This document shows, piece by piece, positions 13,167-23,738 of a stretch of 64,000 nt of DNA (within the stretch, counting starts at the first letter, position 1; every line of letters starts with the position of its first letter). The notes under the pieces are model-generated. The model was not told the DNA's origin. It did not search any database and saw only the letters and a list, made by a program, of their open reading frames with translations. A program made the translations under genes and the position numbers. The stretch comes from Colletotrichum lupini (lineage: Eukaryota > Ascomycota > Sordariomycetes > Glomerellales > Glomerellaceae): positions 4,464,001 to 4,528,000 of the forward strand of contig NC_064679.1 of NCBI RefSeq assembly GCF_023278565.1, read 5' to 3'.

Positions 13167-14545
13167 AATGAAATCTTCATAGCTCCTCTCTTCTCGAGCA
13201 TCAGCCTACACTAAGAGCTTCGAAAGTCAAAATCTGTTGACGTACCCGTATAATGGGATAGTTAAGTACTCAACTTATTATCCAGATCTAGAGGCATTTC
13301 ACCGAGACGGGTATCCTTCGGAAAAGGACGCATGTCCAGCATAGGGGAGATTGGAAATCCGCCAGTCGGGCTTGGGTATTCTATACATTTGTCGATAACT
13401 TTGGGATCAAGGCTCATTACCGTGCCAATCCGCTGTGTCTGACCACGCAGTCTGGCCAGTTGAAGCATTGGATCTATATTAAGCGACTCAGGTCTTCTAG
13501 CTTAGAAGTTGTGTGTGACGATCTTCACCCGGGCATGATTCTGTGATTATGACCTAAAAAGAGAATTGATGTTGTGCTAGGTAAGAAAACTGTTACCTAA
13601 GCCTTGCGCAGTAGAGTAATCAGATACTAAGGCAGCTACTGTTCTAACTAGACCGTCGGCACACAAGTCAGCAGGGCAGGGTCTTCCGGCCTGCACGAAG
13701 CCACATGCATTAATCGTATATCAAACTGCGTTTATGTATGAAAGGACGAAGCCGTTGGGTATAGCCCCTGAGTCCTCCGTTGGCTGTAAGTGTATCTGGC
13801 GGAAGAGTTGTTCGTATGGTCCATTCGCCTCCCAATTGCCCCTTATGCGCCATCATACTACGAGAAAATCAAGCGAAATATTCAGAGAGCAGCTGATTTT
13901 CATGACGATACTTTCTTTGACGGGAGACGACTAGAACGCTAGATCAACCACTTTCGGGCAGCAATAATATCAAAGTTCGACTAGGTATTCACACTCACTT
14001 GTTAAGCCATTTCCAACCTAACATCGGAATCATTGATTACTCGGACGAGAAATATCATTCATCGCGGACCTTGCCGCCAAGAAAGCCCCTATTGTAACCA
14101 TGCCATGGAGTATGTCCTATTGGCTCAGCGGGCTCTAGACATGCACTTTGCCTGTCTCATCATTGTTACATGGGCAAATCCTTTGCTGAGACGCATATCC
14201 TTTTTGACTACCGCCAGTGAACCCTGAGCGCCGGGCCGGTGGGCAGCAGCTCGGCTCGAACGGACAACTTCCCCTCTTCATCGGCTAATCGAAAAGAGCC
14301 CAAAGCATCCCGCTGGCAGCTTGCCGGATCCTTCTGAAGAGGAACGGAATGTTACATGGCCTAGTTTGTTTTTATGAGACTCACCGGGTCATCGGAGGCA
14401 TTAATATCATTTCAACACAAAGATTCCACTCCACTTACTCGGTTCACATATCGTTGCTCCAATGAGGTTTTTCTTTTGAACAATTATTACAGCACGATGA
14501 GTACCGAGCTATGCAGACTCTTTACCCAGAATCGTAACCTTCATT

Positions 14546-14650
14546 TGACCCGAGCCGAAATGCCTGCCGATATCCAGATTCACTAGCTAATGTAAACGTA
14601 AGTTTCTAGCTAGTGAATCTAGATATCGGCAGGCTTTTCGGCTCGGGTCA
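14546..14650. repeat. Long imperfect inverted repeat (43-bp arms, 19-bp loop)
   Basis: Arms 14,546-14,588 and 14,608-14,650 are reverse complements at 41 of 43 positions. The outer ends read TGACCCGAGCC and GGCTCGGGTCA; the inner ends read CACTAGCT and AGCTAGTG. One or two more bases pair outside. It may be a foldback or MITE relic, or a recent local inversion-duplication. I see no clear target-site duplication and no terminator-like T run. Confidence 0.85.
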
Positions 14651-15316
14651 AGGAAGCTTACCCCACCGGGAGGCTTGTGTGCGTAATGTCGATCCCTCTT
14701 CTTTTCGGATGACGAATGTCAGCCTAAACAACAGAAGAATTTTGAGCTTCTAATTAAACCTCCCGAAAAAACAAAGTTAGGTTTCAAATTGTACATGAGA
14801 AAGAAGTCTAGCCCGGAACGTGATTTTGAATTTGCTCGCAAGGCTCAAAATCGTTCTTGATCGGAAGAACTCTGCTGCGTCGACTATACCGTCATTCGCG
14901 GGATCGCTAAAGGTCATCTGGACGGTGATATCTGTGTAATGAAAATATGAAAGGAACCGAGAAGGCTGCGATGTCACGGCTTTCGAGCAGTGGCTACCCT
15001 TGTGGGCCTGACTGCCGTTTTCTCTCTCATGAGATCAGACAGAAGTAACAGAAGTATGTGTGGCACCGAAATGTAGCTACAGGCCTCATCTATACACTGT
15101 TCCAGCATGCTCGAGGTGTGTTTGTGGTCAGTTACCTACCTAGTCCATGGGGAAATATACCTCAGTCTCTGGTATTCTCGTTTCCGGACGCTTTATCGTG
15201 GTCGAGATTGCCTGCTTGCTGAGATACGCAAACTTCAGCGAAATGCGATAAGTGCCTCAACTTGAATCAAGATGAGTTGCAGACTATACCCGCTTATAGA
15301 GAGCTATCGTTGCGCA

Positions 15317-15604
15317 TCAGAATGAAAAGTATGCTCTCGGAAGTGATCTCGGAGATGATCTTGCCAAAGCTATGAATCGAGCTATGTTGATTATTGAATC
15401 ACAATGAGTTCTGTTTGTCTGATTACACCACGCTGGGTGGCAAAACGACACTAATGGAGTAAGTAGGCATGGCCATCCCTGACCCAGACTGCAACGGTCA
15501 CTGGTCAATTCGGAAGCTTCTTTACAGTGTATTACTCCTCGATCCACTATGGAATCAGCTGGGAGTAATTTACATGTTTGTGACAAAAGTCTAGTGCCAA
15601 AACC
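15317..15604 (-). other. Eight-cysteine open frame, possible exon or relic
   Basis: A minus-strand frame of about 95 codons, opening downstream of a TAG, has eight cysteines in its first two thirds with spacing reminiscent of small secreted cysteine-rich fungal proteins. No initiating ATG or signal peptide is in frame (the first start-like codon is TTG), and I could not join it convincingly to an upstream exon. It lies on the same strand as, and downstream of, the split frame at 15,678-15,814 and 22,341-22,469, so it could be a later exon of the same gene. Chance is also possible. Confidence 0.25.
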
Positions 15605-15677
15605 TCTGCAGCTTCTCGACTACCTTGCGATGCAGTCACTGACCAAAGCGCGTCAACGCCCAGGTGTTTCTTGGGCA

Positions 15678-15814
15678 CTAAACTGTCTGCGGCAATAATT
15701 CCGACTTGTCATTGCCTTGACTCCGCGACGGCCTCGCAATTACTCCTTTGAATAAAGAGGGGAATACGGTCCTGCGTTTGACCATGGCTACTTCTTCGAC
15801 TCGAGGGAAGAAAC
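15678..15814 (-). pseudogene. 3' part of a small frame split by copy 3
   Basis: On the minus strand the last 44 codons (stop at 15,678-15,680) of an open frame abut the left LTR of copy 3. Removing the transposon and one GAAAC repeat joins this piece in frame to 22,341-22,469, giving 86 codons. The C-terminal half is basic and has no recognised domain. See the partner entry. Confidence 0.4.
15810..15814. repeat. Target-site duplication of copy 3, left side
   Basis: GAAAC immediately precedes the LTR; the same pentamer occurs at 22,341-22,345 beyond the right LTR. Five bp is the usual length for Copia integration. One extra C at 22,340 leaves the exact border uncertain by a base. Confidence 0.6.
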
Positions 15815-16022
15815 TATCGGATTAGAAGTCCAATTCGACCGCGGCATATAGCCGACTGCGCAGGGGCCAATTGGGGGCCCTATTTACGATTATCGTAGCC
15901 AGCCTAACCTACGGTTAGAACCTCCTTTTTATACCTACTACGCAGATATTTATATAGTTTAATTAATCTCTTCGTTAACTATAGTTCGAACTAACTACCC
16001 TATAATAGGGATACTAATACTA
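15815..16022 (+). repeat. 5' LTR of copy 3
   Basis: 208 bp, from TATCGG to ACTAATACTA. It keeps CA/TG dinucleotides lost elsewhere (for example CCAATTGGGGG), so it is the least mutated LTR in the window. Confidence 0.9.
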
Positions 16023-19000
16023 ATTAGTAATTAAACTCTACTATTATAGATCGGTAAGGTATTTTACTATATAAAAGAGACGACCTCTTAATATTATACG
16101 AGATAAGAGATTTATATTAATTAACCTTATAAAAGTAGACGAAAAAGGAGGCGATTCTTAAATACCGCACGGAATTAAGTAATTATAGCCCTTTATTATT
16201 TACGAGAGGTCGACGTTTATTATATTAAACTATGTTAATTAACGGAACTACTTAAGTAACTAGCCTTTTACCGTCGCCCCGAGTAGCTTTTTTACTAAAC
16301 GACTTTTCTATAGCCGGCCCGTAATTAGAAATTAATTAAGGAAGCTATTTAGAGACTATAGAGAGCACGAGGCTTAGGAGGCTAGAAGTATACGGGATAG
16401 CGGAAATCGGTAACTAATAAAGATCCTAAGACTAATTACTATATCTTTTTATAATAATATAAACGTCTACTATTATTATTATTAAAAAGAACTACTAAAA
16501 CCTACCCTTTTTTATTAAATAAAAAGGAGGATCTTAGTAAGTACGATAGCTAGCGATCTAAAAGGGTAGTAATAATTGCTAAACATAATAAAAACGAGAA
16601 TAGTAGCGAGACGGCGAGAAGAAGCGGGAATCTCCTAAACCTTAATAAATTCGTTAAGTAATAAAAGTACGGATTTACTACGACCTGCGCGCGGATTAAA
16701 TATATCCTCGTTAAAATTAAATACGCTAGTAACCGCTAATATAAGTATAAGCTAAAGTAAGCCCCTTAGCGAGTTAAGGTAAAAAAAAAGAGGACGAAAC
16801 CCGATTTTAAATAGAATCCTAATCCCTTATAAATAAGTAAATATTAACCCGGATTATTAAGGGACGTAGATATATAGAATTACGAATTAGCCTAACGGCG
16901 AGTAAATTAACGTAGTATTAATCTATTTAACTAAGGTCTATAAGAAAAAGGGGCTATAGGGGTAACCCCTATTTTATAAGATTATAAACGACCTTAGCTA
17001 CTAGCTAAATAAATAGTTCGTAAGCATAAGCTTAAAAATCGTAAAAGTAGTTAATAGATTCCTCTACGGGCGAGGGGTATTACTAACGTAATTATAATCG
17101 CGAGAGCTATATAAAATACTAATAGCGATAATTATAGAGGAGTAATTCGTACTATAGAACTAGGTATAGGTTAATAGAGCGTATAATCGCTTTAACAAAT
17201 TTAAAAAAAGGGTAAACGACCTAGATTTCCTCTTTATAATTACTAACGGAAATCTATCGTCGTAAAAGGATATACCGGGGTAAAATATAGTATTAAAAGT
17301 ACGATAATTAATAATTCTACTTATTTCGATCTATAACTCGTTACTATTATTATATACGAAATTCGGCGCCGATTAGCTAATAAAAAAAGAGGTAAACGAC
17401 CTAAAGTTACTAATAGTACGTAGCGACGCAGGGTTCGTATATAGATACTAAAAATCTAGTAACAAATACGAGGTAACTTATAAACCTTAAAAAGATCTTC
17501 TTAAAAGAGAAATTATACTCTGGGGGGAAGTATAAGGTCTTATAAAAAACCCTAATAATGTTTTACGATTACTATAAAAAAATCGGAATTAGGGAACACT
17601 AGTACTATTTAGTAATTAATATCGTACTCATAAGTAAAGCCTCTAATTATTATTACGAAGCGGTACGTAATCTCGATCGAAACGACTTTTTTAGTATAAT
17701 TAACGTAATCCAAAGCCGCTTTAAGACCTACGATAAAAACTTAGAGCTCTTATCTAAGTTACGAGCGATTTCTTTTATATCTATAGCTAGGATAATAGAG
17801 GGTAAATTATAAGTAAAGATTTTTAAAGAGCTTATTAATCGAATCGATAAGCTAATAAAAACCTAGCTAAATAAGGGGATAAACGAGCGGAAAGTCGGAT
17901 ATTTCTATACCGTAGTTTAGCGTATATTAAAAATAAAAATTACCCTATACTAAGTACCCGAAAACTACGAGACGCTCTACTCGAGGCTAAGATCTAGCTT
18001 TAATATTAAAGCGAGAATACTATACTAAACCTATTTCTAAGCGTACGACGGCCCTTATTAATAATATTAAGTTAATTAAACGTATAATAGGAAAAGAAAA
18101 GAGGCTAGATATAGTAATTATTAATAAGGAGGCTTAGATTCGTTAAATAAGTAGAGATTTAACTTATGGGTAGGGTAATAGAAAAAGTAATATTATATTT
18201 ATAAAAAGGATAGATATTAGTTAAGTAACTACTCTGAGGAAGAGCGTACTAAATCGTACGAATAGTATAGAAAGTCGAGGGTAGTAAATAGTAAAACTAG
18301 CCCTCGTCGGTTTAACTAATTCTTTATTATATATAAGGACAGATCCGGGGGTACGGAACTTAGTAACAGTAGCTAAAGTAGTAGCCTAAAGTATATACCC
18401 TCTATAAGAGATTTAAAAAATAAAGAAGATCTTACCCCCTATATTAATAAATTAGATTATAATGAAATTAATAATATTAACTACTCTTTTTTTACCCCGT
18501 TAGCCTCTAGAGGATATACGAGGCTAAACGAATAGAGGGTAGTAAAAGCTTTTAATAAGTAGGCTTTTATTTATAAATAGTAAGAGAAGGTCCCTTAGAT
18601 AACGGATACGGAGGCGGCTAAAAGGGCGAATTTAATAGGGCCGAAGCCCATTTTCTTAACGATTAAAAAGAAGACGCTATTTTTCTTAATATTTAAAAAA
18701 AAAGAATATAGTACTAAGCAAATCTAGGGGTAGCTAGAGGGGTCCTTTTTATACTACTTAGATCCCTCGAATACTAAGCTCGTATAGGCATTTTACGTAA
18801 GCGAAAAGTATAGCTTAGATAATTTCTATAGGATTATCCTAAATACTAGGGTATCGTAATAGTTAATTAAAAAAAAAGGGTAATTCTAGGCGCTATAAAA
18901 GATCGTACTAGTAATGCTTAATACGTCGACGGCGGGTATTATGAGGATTAGTTTTAGCCTAGGCAAGGAAATCGTTACCCTAGGTATAGTAGAAATAGAG

Positions 19001-22000
19001 ACGCACTTCGGAACGATAACATTTTATATTTTACCCGTTAATACCCTATTTCTCTTATATTTAAAAAATATAGATTAACTAGGTATTATATTTAATAACA
19101 CGAGGAATAGAATCTTTAGTAATAAGTACTTCGAGATAGTTAAATAACAATAGGGGCATACGTTTATAAAGCTTATTAATAATACGAAATCGATTAATTA
19201 CCTAACGGAAAGTAAGCTTAGAAGACTATACCGGAGATTTAGGTACCCGTCGGTTACGAGGCTATATAACCTCTTAAAGTAATTAAGTAATAATAATATC
19301 GAAATAGGGGCGCTAGAGTAGTTAACGAAAGTATACTACTAATATTAAATAAATACGCAGAGCCTACGCAGATTTAAGTTTAAATTGTATAATAAGCTTA
19401 ACTTTAACTAGGAAATAGTTATCGATATTTTCTATTTAAATAGTTAGTTAGTATTATATATAATCGACGTAGTTATATTTTTCTAAGTAGGGCAATTCCT
19501 CCGGGATCTATAAGTAAAGATAGTATAAGTAGCCCTACGAAAAAGCTAGATCGATATATACTAGGGACCGCTAGACGGTATTAAAACCGACGCTAATACT
19601 AGCTTTAAGTTAGTAAAATTTAAAAATAATACGACGGCCTACGGTATATAGCTAAAAGTCGTACCCGTTAAAGCGTATTATAATATTAAAAAAATAAAAA
19701 GGGCATACTAGTAGTTAAAAAGGGCGTTTAGAATTATTAAAAAAGAAAATCCGGATTTTACTAACGACGAATACCTCTAGATAGTACTTAAATACTATAA
19801 TAATACTATAGGGCCTAACGGACTTATACTAACGCTATTAGTATTTAGAATATATTTAAGAACGACTTTAGCCTCGCTACTATTACTAAGTATAAGCTAA
19901 CGAGCCTAAGTAGTTAAAAAAGTAATATGGGCACTGCGCGAGGTAAGCGCAAAAAGGCAAGTTAACGAGGCAATTACTACGCACAATAGGCCCGATATAG
20001 GGGATAATTTAAATATACTACTAAATTCGGATATATAAATATAGCGCGAAATTACCTAATAATAAACTAGGCTATATAAGTTAATTTTTATTAATAAGCG
20101 CTCTTATATAGTCGTAAGAGATCGCGACTAGCTATTTAAAATATTAATTATAGTAGTTAGACCGTACTATATAGATCTTAACGAGGTAATTTCTAACTTA
20201 TAAAAAGAAAAAGAGCTAGGGGAAACTATATAACCCGCAGTAGAGGCATAGGAAATTATCCTTAATAAAATCGTTATAGTAGTATTAATAGACGACGAGG
20301 AAGAGGAAATTATTAAAAGGGTACTAATACTACCGGTAAGACGTTATAAAAGACTATGACGGTAAGCCCCAACGCGGCAATTTATTACTAGTAACGAGGT
20401 AATTAATACCTTTTATATAATAAAAGAGAAAGCCGATTTCGAGCTAGTAATTAAACTACGCAAAGAAGGCATAATTATAACTACTAAAAAGCTATATAAA
20501 AAATCAGATCTTATCGAAGTAAATACTCTTCGTAATTAAGGGGTCTATCGATTTATCCTATACGACCTAAAAAAATATATAAACCTCCGCATATTTAAAT
20601 TATAAATAGTTCGTAAAATTAAAAAGAAAAGAATACCCCAGCCGTATAAGAAATCTAAATACGTAATCTAGGGGTACGGTAACGTTAAAAAAGCGACGCT
20701 ACTTATATAATCGCCTACTATATAGCGCTATAGCTAACGATTAATAATAGTACTAATAATATTGCTATAGAAAAAGGGATACGAGATTTAGAGCCGTAAT
20801 ATTACCTAGGCCTATACCTAATCGGCCACAGGGCTTATAAGGAAAATCCTAGCCTATTTACTAAAAGAAATAGCTAGTAAGTACCCAAAAGGCACGATTA
20901 TTAAAGTACTTAAGCTACTATATAGGCTCGCAAAATCGGGCACTTATTAGTAGGCTACTTATTACGATTTTTATATTAATTAATTATTAATAGTTACCTC
21001 TATATACGACCAGTGCTTATTAATTACGGAGTACGAAGGCGACTAATTTAAGATCGTTAGAATATAAACTAACGATATATTAAGCCTATTTAATATTAAC
21101 TTTATAAAAAAGGAGGATAAGGAGCTTTAGAAAGCGGGCTTCGTAGCGAAGCTAAAAGAGGTCCTTATAATAAACACCCCCTTAGTATTTAATAGCGGGA
21201 TTCTTATAATTAAAAGGGAAACCGTCGTTTTTTAATAAAAGGGGTAAGGTAAGAAAATTAACCTCGTTAATCTAAATATAACCGACGTTAAAAAGTAATA
21301 TAAAGCTAAGCTTGCGCGAGGGGTATATATTATAAGTATTTATTAGCTTAAAGTAATATTTAACTATACTAAAGTCGCGTAAGCTATAGATCTAACTAAA
21401 TAGGACGTCGAGGTACTTAATAAGCGGCTTAAGTAGTAATAAACGAATCTCGATCGAGGTCTCGTTTACTACCTAATCGACTTTATAACTAATAAGCTCT
21501 ACGTTTTTATCAATAGGTTATTTATAAATAATAACGACCTTACTTCGTAATTAGGGTATATTATTATCCTAGCTAACGAGAGTATAAGTAAGAGCGAATT
21601 TACTATATACGGCAATATAATCTACTACTTATTAACTAAAAATAAGTAAATAATAAGAAATATATTAGCGTTAGAGGTTTATAATATAGTTAACGGTATT
21701 AACCTCTCCTATGTAATTTTAATAACGCTAAGGAAGATTACTAATTAAATTAGCTTTCTACCTATTTTAATAGTTATTTATACTAATTCTTATTCGCTAT
21801 ACGAATACCTCGTTAAATTAGGAACGATAAAGAAAAAGAGGCTTATAATTAATATTATAGCCCTTAGGTAATCGTATAAAAGGCGCAAAATACTTAAGAT
21901 CCGTTAGATTAATAATAAAAATAACCTCGCAAACGCTTTTATAAAAGTAGTACTAAATAAGGGATTAGAGCAATTTATAAGTAATAGAAAAGTTGTTATA

Positions 22001-22131
22001 TAAATAAAAAAATAAGTTATATAAAAAGAGTAAAGAAAAAGAGAAAAAAGAGACGACTTAGTAAACGGGCCCGAGGTCGAATTATACCTCTAACCGTAGT
22101 AGTTAAATTAATAAAAAAAAGAGAAAGTTAG

Positions 22132-22339
22132 TATCGGATTAGAAGTCTAATTCGACCGCGGTATATAGCCGACTACGTAGGGGCTAATTAGGGGCCCTAT
22201 TTACGATTATCGTAGCCAGCCTAACTTACGGTTAGAACTTCCTTTTTATACCTACTACGCAGATATTTATATAGTTTAATTAATCTCTTCGTTAACTACG
22301 GTTCGAACTAACTACCCCATAATAGGGATACTAACACTA
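22132..22339 (+). repeat. 3' LTR of copy 3
   Basis: 208 bp, the same length as the 5' LTR, from TATCGG to ACTAACACTA. Differences from the 5' LTR are C/T or G/A, mostly in the RIP direction (for example TTGGGG to TTAGGG). Confidence 0.9.
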
Positions 22340-22340
22340 C

Positions 22341-22345
22341 GAAAC
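22341..22345. repeat. Target-site duplication of copy 3, right side
   Basis: GAAAC, matching 15,810-15,814, one base beyond the end of the 3' LTR. Confidence 0.6.
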
Positions 22346-22469
22346 CCATCCCGGGGAGGAGGGGAAGAACATCGCGACGCTCTCCAAGCCGCTCGTATCC
22401 AAAGTTGGCCTGCTGCGCAATCGTAGTGACTGCCATGGCCGAGAGAAAGACGCCACGGACCTTCATCAT
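22341..22469 (-). pseudogene. 5' part of a possible secreted-protein gene broken by copy 3
   Basis: From a double ATG (22,464-22,469) the minus strand encodes a start MKVRGVFLSAMAV, followed by TTIAQQ and, about 30 residues in, an ERR basic site. This looks like a signal peptide followed by a processing site. After 43 codons the frame enters the LTR. It continues in frame at 15,809 when the element and one GAAAC are removed. I recognise no family. The same frame is also open upstream to 22,688, so the start is uncertain. Confidence 0.4.
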
Positions 22470-23738
22470 TGTGACTTGGTTTCCGATTCTTCGAGAGTGC
22501 GGTTTTATGTGAATGTCGCGTGATAGCTGATGTTCGACGGTTTGACGATTTCGAGACACTGGGTTCTGATGTTCTAAACGCGTGTTTGTGATAATGTTTG
22601 GCCTGCTGATCGCCAAAAGAACACCCCAAAGTTTGGAAAAATACAAATTTTGCAAGTGGTGGAATGTTTTCCCGCCTTTTGAAGGCATCTGCTTAGTCGT
22701 CGAAACTCAGACCAGTGAATCACTGTTCATTGAGCGTGGGGCTTGCAAAGGTTGCGATCCGGATTTTGCACGGGAGCGTCTCCCAAAGAGCCAATACCTC
22801 CTATCCACGGCCAACTCGGATTTGAATGTATCAAAACATCGCCTACAGTCATTCGACTTGGAAGGAATCCTAACTTGAGTCATCCTACTAGACAGAAAAT
22901 GTAAGTACCTACATAGAAATCTGGATGTCGCGGACCGGTTCTAGATGCCAAACAACGCATTGGTCACGGTGAGAATGAGGCTCTTTGACTTAGCAATGCT
23001 CAACAAGACACACGAAAATAAGAAGAAGAAGAAGCATTTTCAACCAAGGTCAAGGGTGAGGGTATCGGTTCCATACGCAGCCAATCAAACTTCCGTGTGG
23101 TCACCGAAAAGCTGACAGGTTGCCTCAATCTGCCTGTTGACTGTGCCCGAGACAGCAACCTTCTGCAGCCAGAGGTTTTGGGCCTAGTCGAGCTCCTCTT
23201 GTCTTACACCAGCTTACACCATACCACTTCAGGCCGCAGATGGGCTTTTTCCAGATCAGTTTCCCATGAGGCACAGCCGCAACGCCATGAGGCAGCCAGG
23301 GGCTTTCCGCCATTTCCAGGGCAGCAAGCACCAGGCAGATTCGCATTGAGATGAGGCGACGTAAAATACATGGCCTCTATGAGACTGGACCTCGAGTGCA
23401 TAAGTGCCATGATCGCCGACGCTCCGCTCTGTCCTTGTACGATTCGAGAATTGCGTATAGCGACTTGAACACAAGCAGCTGCAGTGTGATGCCAATACAC
23501 AGGCCAAGATGCATCTCAAAAACTTCACCTCCTTTACATCGATCAAAGAAATTGTTCGTTGTAAACGCGTCAAGCAGAAATCCAAGCGTAATGAAAAGAA
23601 TCGGAAGCGTAGCAAATCAAGGAAGAACAAAAGAAATAAGTTTGTGTTGTCCAGTCCTTTCATGCACTCGGGTTCCATGTTCACTCGACAAGGAGCATGT
23701 TCGGGTCCACATTCAGGCTAACATTTGACACACCTTAG
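22470..23738. other. Gap before the first trypsin-like gene
   Basis: Open frames are short and overlap on both strands. A lysine/arginine-rich plus-strand frame (23,509-23,721) lies just upstream of the next gene and might hold its first exon, but I found no splice with both a good donor and the right phase. The last bases, with GCTAAC at about 23,717 and TTAG ending at 23,738, look like an intron end. Confidence 0.5.

Larger units (their letters stand above)
13031..15814. other. Non-repetitive spacer between transposon copies, no confident gene
   Basis: Base composition returns to normal, with CA and TG frequent. Open frames are short and lack splice-supported continuation. It contains a 26-bp direct repeat (13,115-13,166), a long inverted repeat (14,546-14,650), an eight-cysteine frame on the minus strand (15,317-15,604), and the broken end of the frame split by copy 3 (15,678-15,814). 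Before copy 3 inserted, this stretch was continuous with 22,340 onward. Confidence 0.6.
15815..22339 (+). mobile_element. Degenerate Ty1/Copia retrotransposon, copy 3 (complete insertion)
   Basis: A 6,525-bp element has 208-bp LTRs (15,815-16,022 and 22,132-22,339). Domain order is as in copy 2: zinc-knuckle-like Gag segment near 18,180-18,250, integrase about 19,190-19,920, reverse transcriptase TDD motif near 21,060-21,080, RNase H about 21,487-21,870. Relative to copy 2 it lacks roughly 370 bp at the leader/gag start (join near 16,335). The two LTRs differ at about a dozen sites, all transitions, so they are about 94% identical, and every domain has stops. The flanking GAAAC repeats show that it arrived by transposition rather than by the recombination that built copies 1 and 2. 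Confidence 0.92.

Noticed and set aside
1..22339. CRISPR-like or satellite array in the AT-rich region
   Set aside because: The repeats are kilobase-scale retrotransposon copies with LTRs, not short spaced repeats.
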